Assembly (NCBI RefSeq): GCF_900167935.1
Contig: NZ_FUYL01000014.1
Span: 38,985-102,984, forward strand
Direction: 5' to 3'
Source: Maribacter arcticus
GTDB taxonomy: Bacteria; Bacteroidota; Bacteroidia; Flavobacteriales; Flavobacteriaceae
DNA length: 64,000 nt
Positions 35,532 to 42,991 of the stretch are shown piece after piece (position 1 is the stretch's first letter; every line of letters begins with the position of its first letter). The notes under the pieces were generated by a model. It was not told the DNA's origin. It did no database searches and worked only from the letters and a program-made list of their open reading frames with translations. Position numbers and translations under genes: made by a program.

Positions 35532-35562
35532 CAAATATATAAAGGAATTTTAAACTTTCAAA
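35532..35562 (-). promoter_or_regulatory. trp operon promoter
   Basis: On the minus strand TTTG (35562-35559) and TATATTTG (35539-35532) are separated by exactly 19 bases, a perfect fit to the Bacteroidota -33/-7 consensus. Transcription should start within the seven bases before the leader ATG. Confidence 0.8.
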
Positions 35563-35573
35563 CTTTGTTTATA

Positions 35574-35620
35574 TGAAAAATTTTAAATCCCTTTGAAAAA
35601 TATCAAAGGGATTTAAAATT
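35574..35620 (-). terminator. Terminator of the marR-nitroreductase-yceI operon
   Basis: An 18-bp perfect stem (35603-35620 with 35579-35596, six-base loop) is followed on the minus strand by a T-run (35582-35574). It separates the yceI transcript from the trp promoter, which starts only about 12 bases later. Confidence 0.85.
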
Positions 35621-35659
35621 GTGTGTATTTATCTTATTTAATGCCTAAAACATAAATTC

Positions 35660-36241
35660 TTAAAGCGCTAAATCAACAACTAAATCGAACTCATCATATA
35701 TAGCTTTGTCACCTAGGTCATCAAAGAAGCTTCCAGAACCGTATTTAATGTCATATTTAGTTCTATCAACCTTTATAGTAGCAGTTGCTTTATTCTCAAA
35801 CATAGAAACTACAAGAGTTACAGGCTTTGAAATTCCTTTTATAGTTAAATCTCCAGTAACTGTGTATGAATTTTCATTCATGGGTTTTACAGAAGTGAAA
35901 ACCAATTTAGAGTTAGGATTTGCATCTACACCAAAGAAATCAGCAGATTTTAAGTGACCTTCCAATTTTTCTTTTCCTTGACCAGCTGCTAAATCATTAT
36001 TAGATAAAGTCGTCATATCTACTACAAATTCGCCGCCTATTAATTTCTTGCCTTTCATTTCTAAGAAACCCGATTTCAATTTAATTGAACCATTATGTTC
36101 TCCAGTAACTTTATAACCTTTCCAGGTAACGGTACTTTCGCTAACCTTTACTTGTTTCTTTTCACCTTCATTAGGCGTAGAGGCAGTTGCTGATAGTCCG
36201 AAAACTGCTACTAAAGCGATACTTAATATTGATTTTTTCAT
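35660..36241 (-). CDS. YceI family periplasmic protein
   Basis: The 193-aa product has a signal peptide (MKKSILSIALVAVFGLSATAS) and a single YceI domain (about 30-192), a lipocalin-like barrel that binds polyisoprenoids or amphiphiles. TVTWKGYKVTGEHNGSIKLKSG, TTLSNNDLAAGQGKEKLEGHLKS and DLTIKGISKPVTL are typical strands. It is the last gene of a three-gene operon after the nitroreductase gene (26-base gap) and precedes a strong terminator. In this setting it may be part of a stress response controlled by the MarR protein. Confidence 0.9.
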   Translation of the reverse strand: MKKSILSIALVAVFGLSATASTPNEGEKKQVKVSESTVTWKGYKVTGEHNGSIKLKSGFLEMKGKKLIGGEFVVDMTTLSNNDLAAGQGKEKLEGHLKSADFFGVDANPNSKLVFTSVKPMNENSYTVTGDLTIKGISKPVTLVVSMFENKATATIKVDRTKYDIKYGSGSFFDDLGDKAIYDEFDLVVDLAL

Positions 36242-36267
36242 GTTTTTAATTTTAATTGTTTGTGTAT

Positions 36268-36900
36268 TTATATATGTGTAATTATTTGTTTTTTTGAATA
36301 TCGAACTTTTGGGTAATTTTGAGTTTCGTCGTTATCTGCTCGGTAGCCTACAGCTAAAACAACTGAAGCATTAAGATTTTTATCATTAAGACCTAGTATT
36401 TCATTGTATTGTGCTTTGTCGAAACCTTCCATGGGGCAAGTATCTATCTCCATTTCAGCTGCAATAGTCATAAGATTACCTAGCGCGATATAGGTTTGAT
36501 CAGAAGTCCAAGATTTTTTTTGTTCATCTGGAAGACCTAAAAGTGCACCTTTCATCATTTGCGAGTAGCCTTCAACATCTTTTTTTGTAACACCACGTGT
36601 TTCAATTATATTATCGATATAGTTGTCTACTAAACTATCATCAAAAGTAGGTTTATTGGCAAGAACCAAAAGGTATGAAGCATCGGTTATTTGAGATTGA
36701 TTCCAAGAAGCCTTTCTTAATTTAGATCTTACTTCACTATCTTCTATAACGAAAAAATGGTATGGTTGTAAACCGTATGATGATGCGCTCAATCTTGCTG
36801 CGTCTAATAAAATATTCAAATCTTCTTTGCTTACTTTTTTAGAATTATCAAATACTTTTGTGGCATAGCGCCAATTTAATTTGTCTAGAACGTTTTTCAT
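36268..36900 (-). CDS. NAD(P)H-dependent nitroreductase-family oxidoreductase
   Basis: This 210-aa FMN enzyme belongs to the nitroreductase family (NfsB-like). The N-terminal LNWRYATKVFDNSKKVS holds the Arg that binds FMN phosphate, LSASSYGLQPYHFFVIED is the second signature, and ALGNLMTIAAEMEIDTCPMEGFD with LAVGYR is typical of the NfsB branch. It would reduce nitro compounds or quinones. It lies between marR and yceI with short gaps of 12 and 26 bases and should be regulated by the MarR protein. Confidence 0.9.
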   Translation of the reverse strand: MKNVLDKLNWRYATKVFDNSKKVSKEDLNILLDAARLSASSYGLQPYHFFVIEDSEVRSKLRKASWNQSQITDASYLLVLANKPTFDDSLVDNYIDNIIETRGVTKKDVEGYSQMMKGALLGLPDEQKKSWTSDQTYIALGNLMTIAAEMEIDTCPMEGFDKAQYNEILGLNDKNLNASVVLAVGYRADNDETQNYPKVRYSKKQIITHI

Positions 36901-36912
36901 TTATCTTTAAAC

Positions 36913-37359
36913 TTAAAATTTATTTAATAGTGTATTTAATTCGTGTAATTCAGTTTCATTAAAATTCTCAAGTATTTTCTTTTCTGTTTCAAAAAGTATA
37001 CCATCAATTTGTTCTAAAATCTTAATTCCTTCTTTTGTTATTTGAATTTCTATTTTTCTTCTATTTTGTTTACATATGTTTCTGCTTACAAAACCCTTTA
37101 AAAGTAACTTATCGACTAGCCTAGTTGTGTTGCTCATTTTAGAAACCATACGTTCATTTATAGTTGAAAGATTCGCAGGGTTTCCTTTTTGACCTCTTAG
37201 TATGCTTAAAACATTAAATTGTTGAATTGATATTTCATAAGGTTTCAAGCAGGTTGATACTTCTTCGTCAATTTTATTCATTACTAAAGACAAATGAATT
37301 ATTGTCCGCTTATGTAACGGTATTTTAATATTCGTTTTAATAATGTCTTCAACATTCAT
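36913..37359 (-). CDS. MarR family transcriptional regulator
   Basis: This 148-aa winged-helix protein has the MarR layout: N-terminal dimerisation helix, recognition region LSTINERMVSKMSNTTRLVDKLLLKGFVSRNI and wing QNRRKIEIQITKEGIKILEQ. It is the first gene of the operon with the nitroreductase and YceI genes. The 16-bp palindrome at 37371-37386, just upstream of its ATG and overlapping its promoter, is the obvious operator, which implies autorepression relieved by some effector such as a quinone or phenolic compound (inference). Confidence 0.9.
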   Translation of the reverse strand: MNVEDIIKTNIKIPLHKRTIIHLSLVMNKIDEEVSTCLKPYEISIQQFNVLSILRGQKGNPANLSTINERMVSKMSNTTRLVDKLLLKGFVSRNICKQNRRKIEIQITKEGIKILEQIDGILFETEKKILENFNETELHELNTLLNKF

Positions 37360-37370
37360 GTATGTACAAT

Positions 37371-37411
37371 ATTTGTATATACAAATGTATATGTTATTTT
37401 GAAAACCACAA
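37371..37411 (-). promoter_or_regulatory. marR operon promoter and palindromic operator
   Basis: On the minus strand TTG (37411-37409), 19 bases, then TACATTTG (37389-37382) form a consensus promoter. The perfect palindrome ATTTGTATATACAAAT (37371-37386) overlaps the -7 element and the expected start site, the position of a repressor operator. Confidence 0.7.
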
Positions 37412-37498
37412 GGTTTAGAGGATTAATTTTTTGTTAAAATTTGACGATCATTTTATTTAAATAAAAATCGATTATTTTTACAGTATAATTTTTATACT

Positions 37499-37807
37499 AT
37501 GGCAGATTTATCACAACAAGAATGGGAAGAGCAACTAGAAAAGGATTCTAATGCTGTAATACTAGATGTTAGAACAGAAGAAGAAATAGAAGAAGGTATA
37601 ATTCCTAATTCTATCAATTTAGATATCTATAAAGGACAAGAGTTCATTGAAGAACTTGAAAAATTAGACAAGTCGAAAAACTATTATGTTTATTGTAGGT
37701 CGGGAAATAGAAGCGGACAAGCTTGTGCTATAATGAAAAGCATAGGGATTGACAATGCTTTTAACCTTCAAGGGGGATTTATGAATTGGGAGGGAGAGAC
37801 CGCTTAA
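37499..37807 (+). CDS. Rhodanese-like domain protein
   Basis: The 102-aa protein is a single rhodanese domain. VILDVRTEEEIEEGIIPNSINLD is the N-terminal half, and the active-site loop YCRSGNRSG carries the catalytic Cys near residue 71. It has no signal peptide, so it is cytosolic and probably handles sulfane sulfur. The upstream gene marR is divergent, 139 bases away. A strong terminator follows directly, so it is monocistronic. Confidence 0.9.
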   Translation: MADLSQQEWEEQLEKDSNAVILDVRTEEEIEEGIIPNSINLDIYKGQEFIEELEKLDKSKNYYVYCRSGNRSGQACAIMKSIGIDNAFNLQGGFMNWEGETA

Positions 37808-37830
37808 TTTTAATTTCTTTAAAAAATTAC

Positions 37831-37859
37831 ACCCGCTTTATAGCGGGTTTTTTATTTTT
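37831..37859 (+). terminator. Intrinsic terminator after the rhodanese gene
   Basis: A 7-bp GC-rich stem (37831-37837 with 37842-37848) with a four-base loop is followed by a T-rich run (37848-37859). The DUF2851 gene starts five bases later. Confidence 0.85.
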
Positions 37860-37864
37860 ATAGA

Positions 37865-39142
37865 ATGAGGGAAGATTTGCTTCATTTTGTGTGGATGTAC
37901 AGAAAGTACCCTATTAATATACTTGAAACCACTTCTGGTGAAAGTGTTATAGTAGAGTCGACCGGTGTTCACAATCATTTAAGTGGTCCAGACTTTTTTA
38001 ACGCGAAGGTTGAACTGAATGGTCAATTATGGGCAGGTAACGTAGAAATTCATATAAAATCGTCAGATTGGTATGCGCATAAACATCAAGAAGATAAAAA
38101 TTACGATAACGTAATACTACACGTTGTTTGGGATGATGATGTTTCGGTGTTCAGAAAAGATGGTACGCAAATACCGACATTATCGTTAAAACAATATATT
38201 TCTTTAGAGCTTTTAGAAACCTATCAATCGCTTTTTGATTCAAGAAATTATAAATTTATTAATTGCGAAAAGGAATTCAACGAGGTAGAGGATTTTTTGA
38301 GAAATAATTGGTTAGATCGGCTTTTTATAGAAAGATTAGAGGAAAAATCTGTATTCATAAATCAATTACTTGAGTCTAGTAATAACGATTGGGAGCAGGT
38401 CTTATTTTTAATGCTATTAAAAACCTTTGGGTCTAATATAAATAAGGACGTATTTGTTGAATTGGGGAAAACTATTGATTTTTCAATAATTAGAAAGCTT
38501 CATGAAAAACCTTTAGAATTAGAGAGTTTATTTCTTGGGCAAGCAAGATTATTAGATGATGAACAAGAGGTTGATGTTCATTATAAGTCTTTAAAGAGGG
38601 AGTATGCATTCTTAAAACATAAGTATCAATTAAACCAGCCTTATAAAACCCCAGAATTTTTTAGACTCAGACCATCTAATTTCCCAACAATTAGATTGGC
38701 ACAATTGAGCGCTATATATTCTACGAACAATAATCTTTTTCATTTACTAATTGAAAAAGATCAGCCTAACATTTCTAAGATATTCAATTTAGGAACCAGT
38801 GAGTTTTGGGAGACTCACTATAACTTTGGGAAAACATCGAAAAAGAGTGTCAAAAAAATTTCAAACTCATTTTTAGATTTGCTGATGATCAATACTATTA
38901 TTCCTTTAAAGTTTTGTTATCAACAATATCAGGGTAATGAAAATAATGATTCGTTGCTTAAAATGATGATGTCAATCAAAAAAGAAGAAAATAGTATAGT
39001 CGCTAATTTTAGAAAATTGGATGTCTCGATTAAAGACGCGAAAGAGTCACAATCATATATTCAATTATATAATGAATATTGTGTTAAAGACAAATGCTTA
39101 GAATGTGCTATAGGTGCATCTTTAATAAATATAAAAGTCTAA
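37865..39142 (+). CDS. DUF2851 family protein
   Basis: This 425-aa protein begins MREDLLHFVWMYRKYP and contains GVHNHLSGPDFFNAKVELNGQLWAGNVEIHIKSSDWYAHKH, the diagnostic N-terminal block of DUF2851, found almost only in Bacteroidota. The GPDF...EIH...DW pattern with several acidic residues and a His resembles a nuclease-like metal site, but no activity is established that I know of. The C-terminus has a Cys pair (KCLECA). It is followed closely by the PspC-like and K+ channel genes on the same strand, probably one transcript. Confidence 0.85.
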   Translation: MREDLLHFVWMYRKYPINILETTSGESVIVESTGVHNHLSGPDFFNAKVELNGQLWAGNVEIHIKSSDWYAHKHQEDKNYDNVILHVVWDDDVSVFRKDGTQIPTLSLKQYISLELLETYQSLFDSRNYKFINCEKEFNEVEDFLRNNWLDRLFIERLEEKSVFINQLLESSNNDWEQVLFLMLLKTFGSNINKDVFVELGKTIDFSIIRKLHEKPLELESLFLGQARLLDDEQEVDVHYKSLKREYAFLKHKYQLNQPYKTPEFFRLRPSNFPTIRLAQLSAIYSTNNNLFHLLIEKDQPNISKIFNLGTSEFWETHYNFGKTSKKSVKKISNSFLDLLMINTIIPLKFCYQQYQGNENNDSLLKMMMSIKKEENSIVANFRKLDVSIKDAKESQSYIQLYNEYCVKDKCLECAIGASLINIKV

Positions 39143-39153
39143 TTTTATGCCCA

Positions 39154-39381
39154 ATGAATGTATTCTATAAATTATTGTTATACTTTCAAAAAAGAGGGTT
39201 TGAGGTATGTGGTAGAATTGCTGAACGTTTAGGAATAAGAGCACGAGTGGTTCGAACCTCCTTTATTTATCTAACCTTTGTTACGGTGGGTTTTGGTTTT
39301 GCGCTCTATCTTTTTTTGGCTTTTTGGCTTAGAATCAAAGATTTAATTTATACTAAACGAAACTCAGTTTTTGATTTGTAA
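39154..39381 (+). CDS. PspC-like small membrane protein
   Basis: The 75-aa product starts MNVFYKLLLYFQKRGFEV, has a middle ERLGIRARVVRTSFIYLTFVTVG typical of PspC domains (the RLGI...VR..F.. region) and one hydrophobic segment or hairpin (about 36-60). PspC proteins belong to the phage-shock envelope response or to uncharacterised relatives. The start at 39154 is chosen because upstream in-frame codons lie inside the DUF2851 gene. It begins 11 bases after DUF2851 and ends 3 bases before the K+ channel gene. Confidence 0.75.
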   Translation: MNVFYKLLLYFQKRGFEVCGRIAERLGIRARVVRTSFIYLTFVTVGFGFALYLFLAFWLRIKDLIYTKRNSVFDL

Positions 39382-39384
39382 TCT

Positions 39385-40392
39385 ATGATACAATTATTTC
39401 GGTCTAAAATTTATTTAGCACTAGCCTTAATGCTTATGGCATTAACATTTGGGGTGCTCGGGTATCGATTTATAGCAGACTACTCTTGGGTAGATGCATT
39501 TTACATGACCATAATTACGGTCACTACAGTAGGTTTTTCAGAGGTGCGGCCAATGGGTCCAGAAGGCAAGATTTTCACAATAGTACTTATTGTCACCAGT
39601 GTTTTTATATTTGGTTTTGCAATTTCTGTCATAACAGAATATTTAATCAGTAGAAACTCATTACAATTATTAAAAAAGAAAAAAATGAAGAATATCATCG
39701 AAAATTTGAATCAGCATGTAGTCGTTTGTGGGTTTGGAAGAAATGGTATGCAAGCCGCTGAAAAATTAAAAGCATATAAGAAGCCATTTGTAGTTATTGA
39801 AAAAGATAAAGAGGTAATTGAACGTTTTAGCGAAGACATTTTATTTATTGAAGGTGATGCAAATGATGACGATGTGCTTTTAGAAGCAGGTATAGAGAGA
39901 GCTCAATATTTAATTGCTACACTACCCGATGATGCTGCAAACCTTTTTGTTGTTTTATCGGCAAGGCAATTGAAAAAAGACCTCTTTATTATAAGTAGGG
40001 CATCTTTAGTGAATTCTCAAAAGAAGCTATTCTTGGCAGGTGCCGATAAGGTGATAATGCCAGATAAAATAGGTGGAGATCATATGGCGTCTTTGGTGGT
40101 AATGCCAGACCTTATCACATTTATGGATAAGCTTTCTATGGAGGGCGAGAATACAACCAATTTAGAGGAGGTGGCAATTGAAGATTTCTCGAATCAAATA
40201 GAATGTAATTCATTGCGGGATTTAGACTTAAGAAGAAAAACCGGCTGCACAATAATAGGGTACATATCACCAGATGGCAAGTATACTATAAATCCGGAAG
40301 CGGATTTGCAATTGCAGCCAAAGAGTAAGGTAATTGTATTAGGTAGGCCCGAACAAATTAAAAAACTTAACAAAATGTTTCATATCGAATAA
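39385..40392 (+). CDS. Potassium-channel family protein with TrkA-N/TrkA-C domains
   Basis: This 335-aa protein has two membrane helices (about 9-29 and 62-86) flanking a pore loop with TTVTTVGFSEV (residues 44-54), then a RCK module: a Rossmann fold with VVCGFGRNG (113-121) and a TrkA-C domain from about 255. The filter reads TVGFSE instead of the canonical TVGYGD, so K+ selectivity is probable but not certain. The RCK domain should gate the channel by nucleotide or ion binding. It is the last gene of the DUF2851-PspC-channel group. Confidence 0.88.
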   Translation: MIQLFRSKIYLALALMLMALTFGVLGYRFIADYSWVDAFYMTIITVTTVGFSEVRPMGPEGKIFTIVLIVTSVFIFGFAISVITEYLISRNSLQLLKKKKMKNIIENLNQHVVVCGFGRNGMQAAEKLKAYKKPFVVIEKDKEVIERFSEDILFIEGDANDDDVLLEAGIERAQYLIATLPDDAANLFVVLSARQLKKDLFIISRASLVNSQKKLFLAGADKVIMPDKIGGDHMASLVVMPDLITFMDKLSMEGENTTNLEEVAIEDFSNQIECNSLRDLDLRRKTGCTIIGYISPDGKYTINPEADLQLQPKSKVIVLGRPEQIKKLNKMFHIE

Positions 40393-40408
40393 TAATTTTT
40401 ATCGCTCT

Positions 40409-40416
40409 TATATTTG
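40409..40416 (+). promoter_or_regulatory. Possible -7 element of the alanine symporter gene
   Basis: TATATTTG matches TAnnTTTG and would start transcription about 60 bases before the symporter ATG. I see no convincing -33 box, so the call is tentative. Confidence 0.4.
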
Positions 40417-40481
40417 ATTGCATCCATTATTTTTAGGATATTGCTAGATTAACTAACTAAATCAAAATAAATTTCAAACTT

Positions 40482-42092
40482 ATGAAGTATAAACTTCTAA
40501 CTCTATTAACATTGTTACTGCCGTTTATAACCATTGCTCAAGAAAAAGGTTTAGATGAAATAGTAAATGATGCTTTTATGCCTTTCGCAACTTGGTGGGA
40601 AGCTACAGTTTTGACCCCAGTAACAATTGCGGGTTACAATATTCCAATCGTATTAATATTGTTAATTGTAGGCGCTACCTTTTTTACGATTTATTTTAAA
40701 TTTCCGGGTATCACTAAATTTCCAATGGCATTAAATGTTGTGAGAGGAAAATATGAGGAAATTGAAAAGTATGGCCTTGAAAAGGTTCAATTACATATGA
40801 CCGAAGATGGTGATATACCCGATACGATAAGAGATGAGAGTGAAGAAGGGGAGGTTAGCCATTTTCAAGCATTGGCTACCGCAGTTTCTGGGACAGTAGG
40901 TTTAGGTAATATCGCAGGTGTAGCAGTTGCAATCGCATTAGGCGGTCCTGGTGCTACATTTTGGATGGTCGTTTGTGGTCTTATTGGTATGTCTACAAAA
41001 TTCGTAGAATGTACGTTAGGGGTTAAATATAGAGATGTTGGACCGGATGGAACTGTTTACGGTGGACCAATGTATTATTTGTCAAAGGGACTAAGCGAAA
41101 ACAACATGAAGGTTTTGGGTAAAATTCTTGCCGGAATCTTTGCCGTATTGTGTGTAGGAGCTTCTTTTGGTGGTGGTAATGCATTTCAATCTAACCAAGC
41201 TGCAGTGCAGTTGACATCAATGTTCAATCTCGAAGGTGGTGCTACGGGTGTCATCATAGGTGTAATCCTTGCTGTATTAGTGGGTATTGTAATTATCGGG
41301 GGAATTAAAAAAATAGCAAGTGTTACTGAAAAGATTGTTCCATTTATGGCCGGTATATACGTGTTGGCATCATTGGTGATTATTTTTGCTAACATAAAAT
41401 ATATAGGTGATGCTTTTGTTATGATTTACGATGGCGCTTTTTCTCCAGATGCTGCAATAGGAGGTATCGTCGGTGTAATTATTGTAGGTTTTCAAAGAGC
41501 TGCATTCTCGAATGAGGCAGGTGCAGGTTCCGCTGCAATTGCTCACTCAGCTGTTAAAACAAGATATCCTGCAAGTGAAGGTATCGTGGCTTTATTAGAG
41601 CCTTTTATAGATACAGTGGTTATTTGTACCATGACAGCTTTGGTTATTATATTCTTTAATATGGATGCCGGTGCATTTGATTATGGTAACGGTATTGGTA
41701 GTACGGTACTTTTAAATGATACAGGAGCTTATGTTGGTGGTGTAGATTTAACGTCTATGGCTTATGACTCTGTAATACCAGGCTTTAGATATGTACTTAC
41801 GATAGCAATTATATTATTTGCCTTTTCAACAATGATTTCTTGGTCTTATTATGGGCTTCAATCATGGAAATATTTATTTGGTAGAGGTAAGGTTGCAGAT
41901 ATCGTTTATAAAGTATTGTTCTTGATGTTTGTTGTAATTGGTGCTGCGGCAACTTTAGATGCGGTAATTAAGTTTTCTGATGCAATGATTTTAGCGTTGG
42001 TTTTTCCAAATATGATTGGTTTACTTATTCTTTTTCCAAAAGTGAAGAAAAGTTTAGAAAGATATTTAACGGCAATCAAAAAGGTATATTAA
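40482..42092 (+). CDS. Sodium:alanine symporter (AGCS family)
   Basis: This 536-aa polytopic membrane protein (about 11 helices) belongs to the alanine/glycine:cation symporter family. GTVGLGNIAGVAVAIALGGPGATFWM and FQRAAFSNEAGAGSAAIAHSA are the family signatures for the substrate and Na+ sites. An N-terminal MKYKLLTLLTLLLPFITIAQ looks like a cleavable signal peptide or an extra helix, as is common in Bacteroidota members. It imports alanine or glycine with sodium. A terminator-like hairpin starts 22 bases after its stop, inside the next gene. Confidence 0.93.
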   Translation: MKYKLLTLLTLLLPFITIAQEKGLDEIVNDAFMPFATWWEATVLTPVTIAGYNIPIVLILLIVGATFFTIYFKFPGITKFPMALNVVRGKYEEIEKYGLEKVQLHMTEDGDIPDTIRDESEEGEVSHFQALATAVSGTVGLGNIAGVAVAIALGGPGATFWMVVCGLIGMSTKFVECTLGVKYRDVGPDGTVYGGPMYYLSKGLSENNMKVLGKILAGIFAVLCVGASFGGGNAFQSNQAAVQLTSMFNLEGGATGVIIGVILAVLVGIVIIGGIKKIASVTEKIVPFMAGIYVLASLVIIFANIKYIGDAFVMIYDGAFSPDAAIGGIVGVIIVGFQRAAFSNEAGAGSAAIAHSAVKTRYPASEGIVALLEPFIDTVVICTMTALVIIFFNMDAGAFDYGNGIGSTVLLNDTGAYVGGVDLTSMAYDSVIPGFRYVLTIAIILFAFSTMISWSYYGLQSWKYLFGRGKVADIVYKVLFLMFVVIGAAATLDAVIKFSDAMILALVFPNMIGLLILFPKVKKSLERYLTAIKKVY

Positions 42093-42102
42093 TAGTCTGA
42101 CT

Positions 42103-42981
42103 TTGAGAAATTTAAAATCCCACTTCAAGTTCAATAAACAAGAACGAAGTGGGATTTTCTTTTTAATACTTTTCCTTATAATTATTCATGTAGGGTATTT
42201 TGTGTATGATTCGTATCAAATAAATGAGAAATATCCATTAAATATAAATAGTGACTTTCAGGTTAGAATTGATTCACTAAAAAATGTATCGTTGAAGAAT
42301 GATACTATAAAAATTTATCCTTTTAATCCAAATTTCATATCCGACTTTAAAGGATATACATTAGGTATGTCAACTGATGAGATTGATAAATTACATAATT
42401 TTAGAAAGACTAATAAATTCGTGAATTCGGCTGAACAATTCCAAAAAGTTACAAGCATTTCAGATTCATTACTACAAGTTATTTCTCCTTATTTCAAATT
42501 TCCAGAATGGACTACAAAGCAGAAATATAAACAAGTTAATCTGAGCAGTGTAAAAAATGTTGATGCAACTTCTGGGATTGTTGCTTGGGAAGATTTGAAT
42601 ACAGCAACTGCTGAGAAATTAAGGGTTATTAATGGAGTTGGAGAGAAGCTATCAGCGAGAATTATAAAATTTAGAAATAGATTGGGCGGTTTTTTGGTAG
42701 ACGACCAATTATTCGAAGTTTATTATTTAGATGAAGAAGTCGCTAGACGTATATTAAAAAAGTTTAAGGTAATCAGTAAGCCTAATATTGTCAAAATTAA
42801 TATTAATACAGCAACAGCTTATGAGTTGTCTAAATTGATATATATTCAAAAAGAGGTAGCTGAGCGTATAGTAAATTATCGTAATCTCAACGGAAGTATC
42901 AAATCATTGAACGAATTATTAAAAATAGAAGAATTTCCCGCAGAGCGAATTGATAGAATTAATTTATATTTGTCACTATAA
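42103..42981 (+). CDS. Helix-hairpin-helix (ComEA-like) membrane-anchored protein
   Basis: This 292-aa protein has an N-terminal membrane helix (about 17-36, GIFFLILFLIIIHVGYFVYD) and two or more HhH motifs in the periplasmic part (DLNTATAEKLRVINGVGEKLSARIIKF and ININTATAYELSKLIYIQKEVAERI), as in the DNA-uptake protein ComEA. The only start near the conserved N-terminus (KSHFKFNKQERSGIFF) is a TTG at 42103. The first codons form a 13-bp terminator-like hairpin. A role in DNA binding or uptake is suggested by the fold only; no other competence genes are nearby. Confidence 0.82.
   Translation: MRNLKSHFKFNKQERSGIFFLILFLIIIHVGYFVYDSYQINEKYPLNINSDFQVRIDSLKNVSLKNDTIKIYPFNPNFISDFKGYTLGMSTDEIDKLHNFRKTNKFVNSAEQFQKVTSISDSLLQVISPYFKFPEWTTKQKYKQVNLSSVKNVDATSGIVAWEDLNTATAEKLRVINGVGEKLSARIIKFRNRLGGFLVDDQLFEVYYLDEEVARRILKKFKVISKPNIVKININTATAYELSKLIYIQKEVAERIVNYRNLNGSIKSLNELLKIEEFPAERIDRINLYLSL
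42114..42164 (+). terminator. Terminator-like hairpin inside the HhH coding region
   Basis: Bases 42114-42126 pair perfectly with 42146-42158 (13 bp). An inner 4-bp stem (42129-42132 with 42142-42145) extends it across a two-base bulge. The downstream side runs TTTTCTTTTTAA. It begins 22 bases after the symporter stop and 12 bases after the TTG start of the HhH gene, so it may end the symporter transcript and attenuate the HhH gene. Confidence 0.65.
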
Positions 42982-42991
42982 AAAAAATGCT

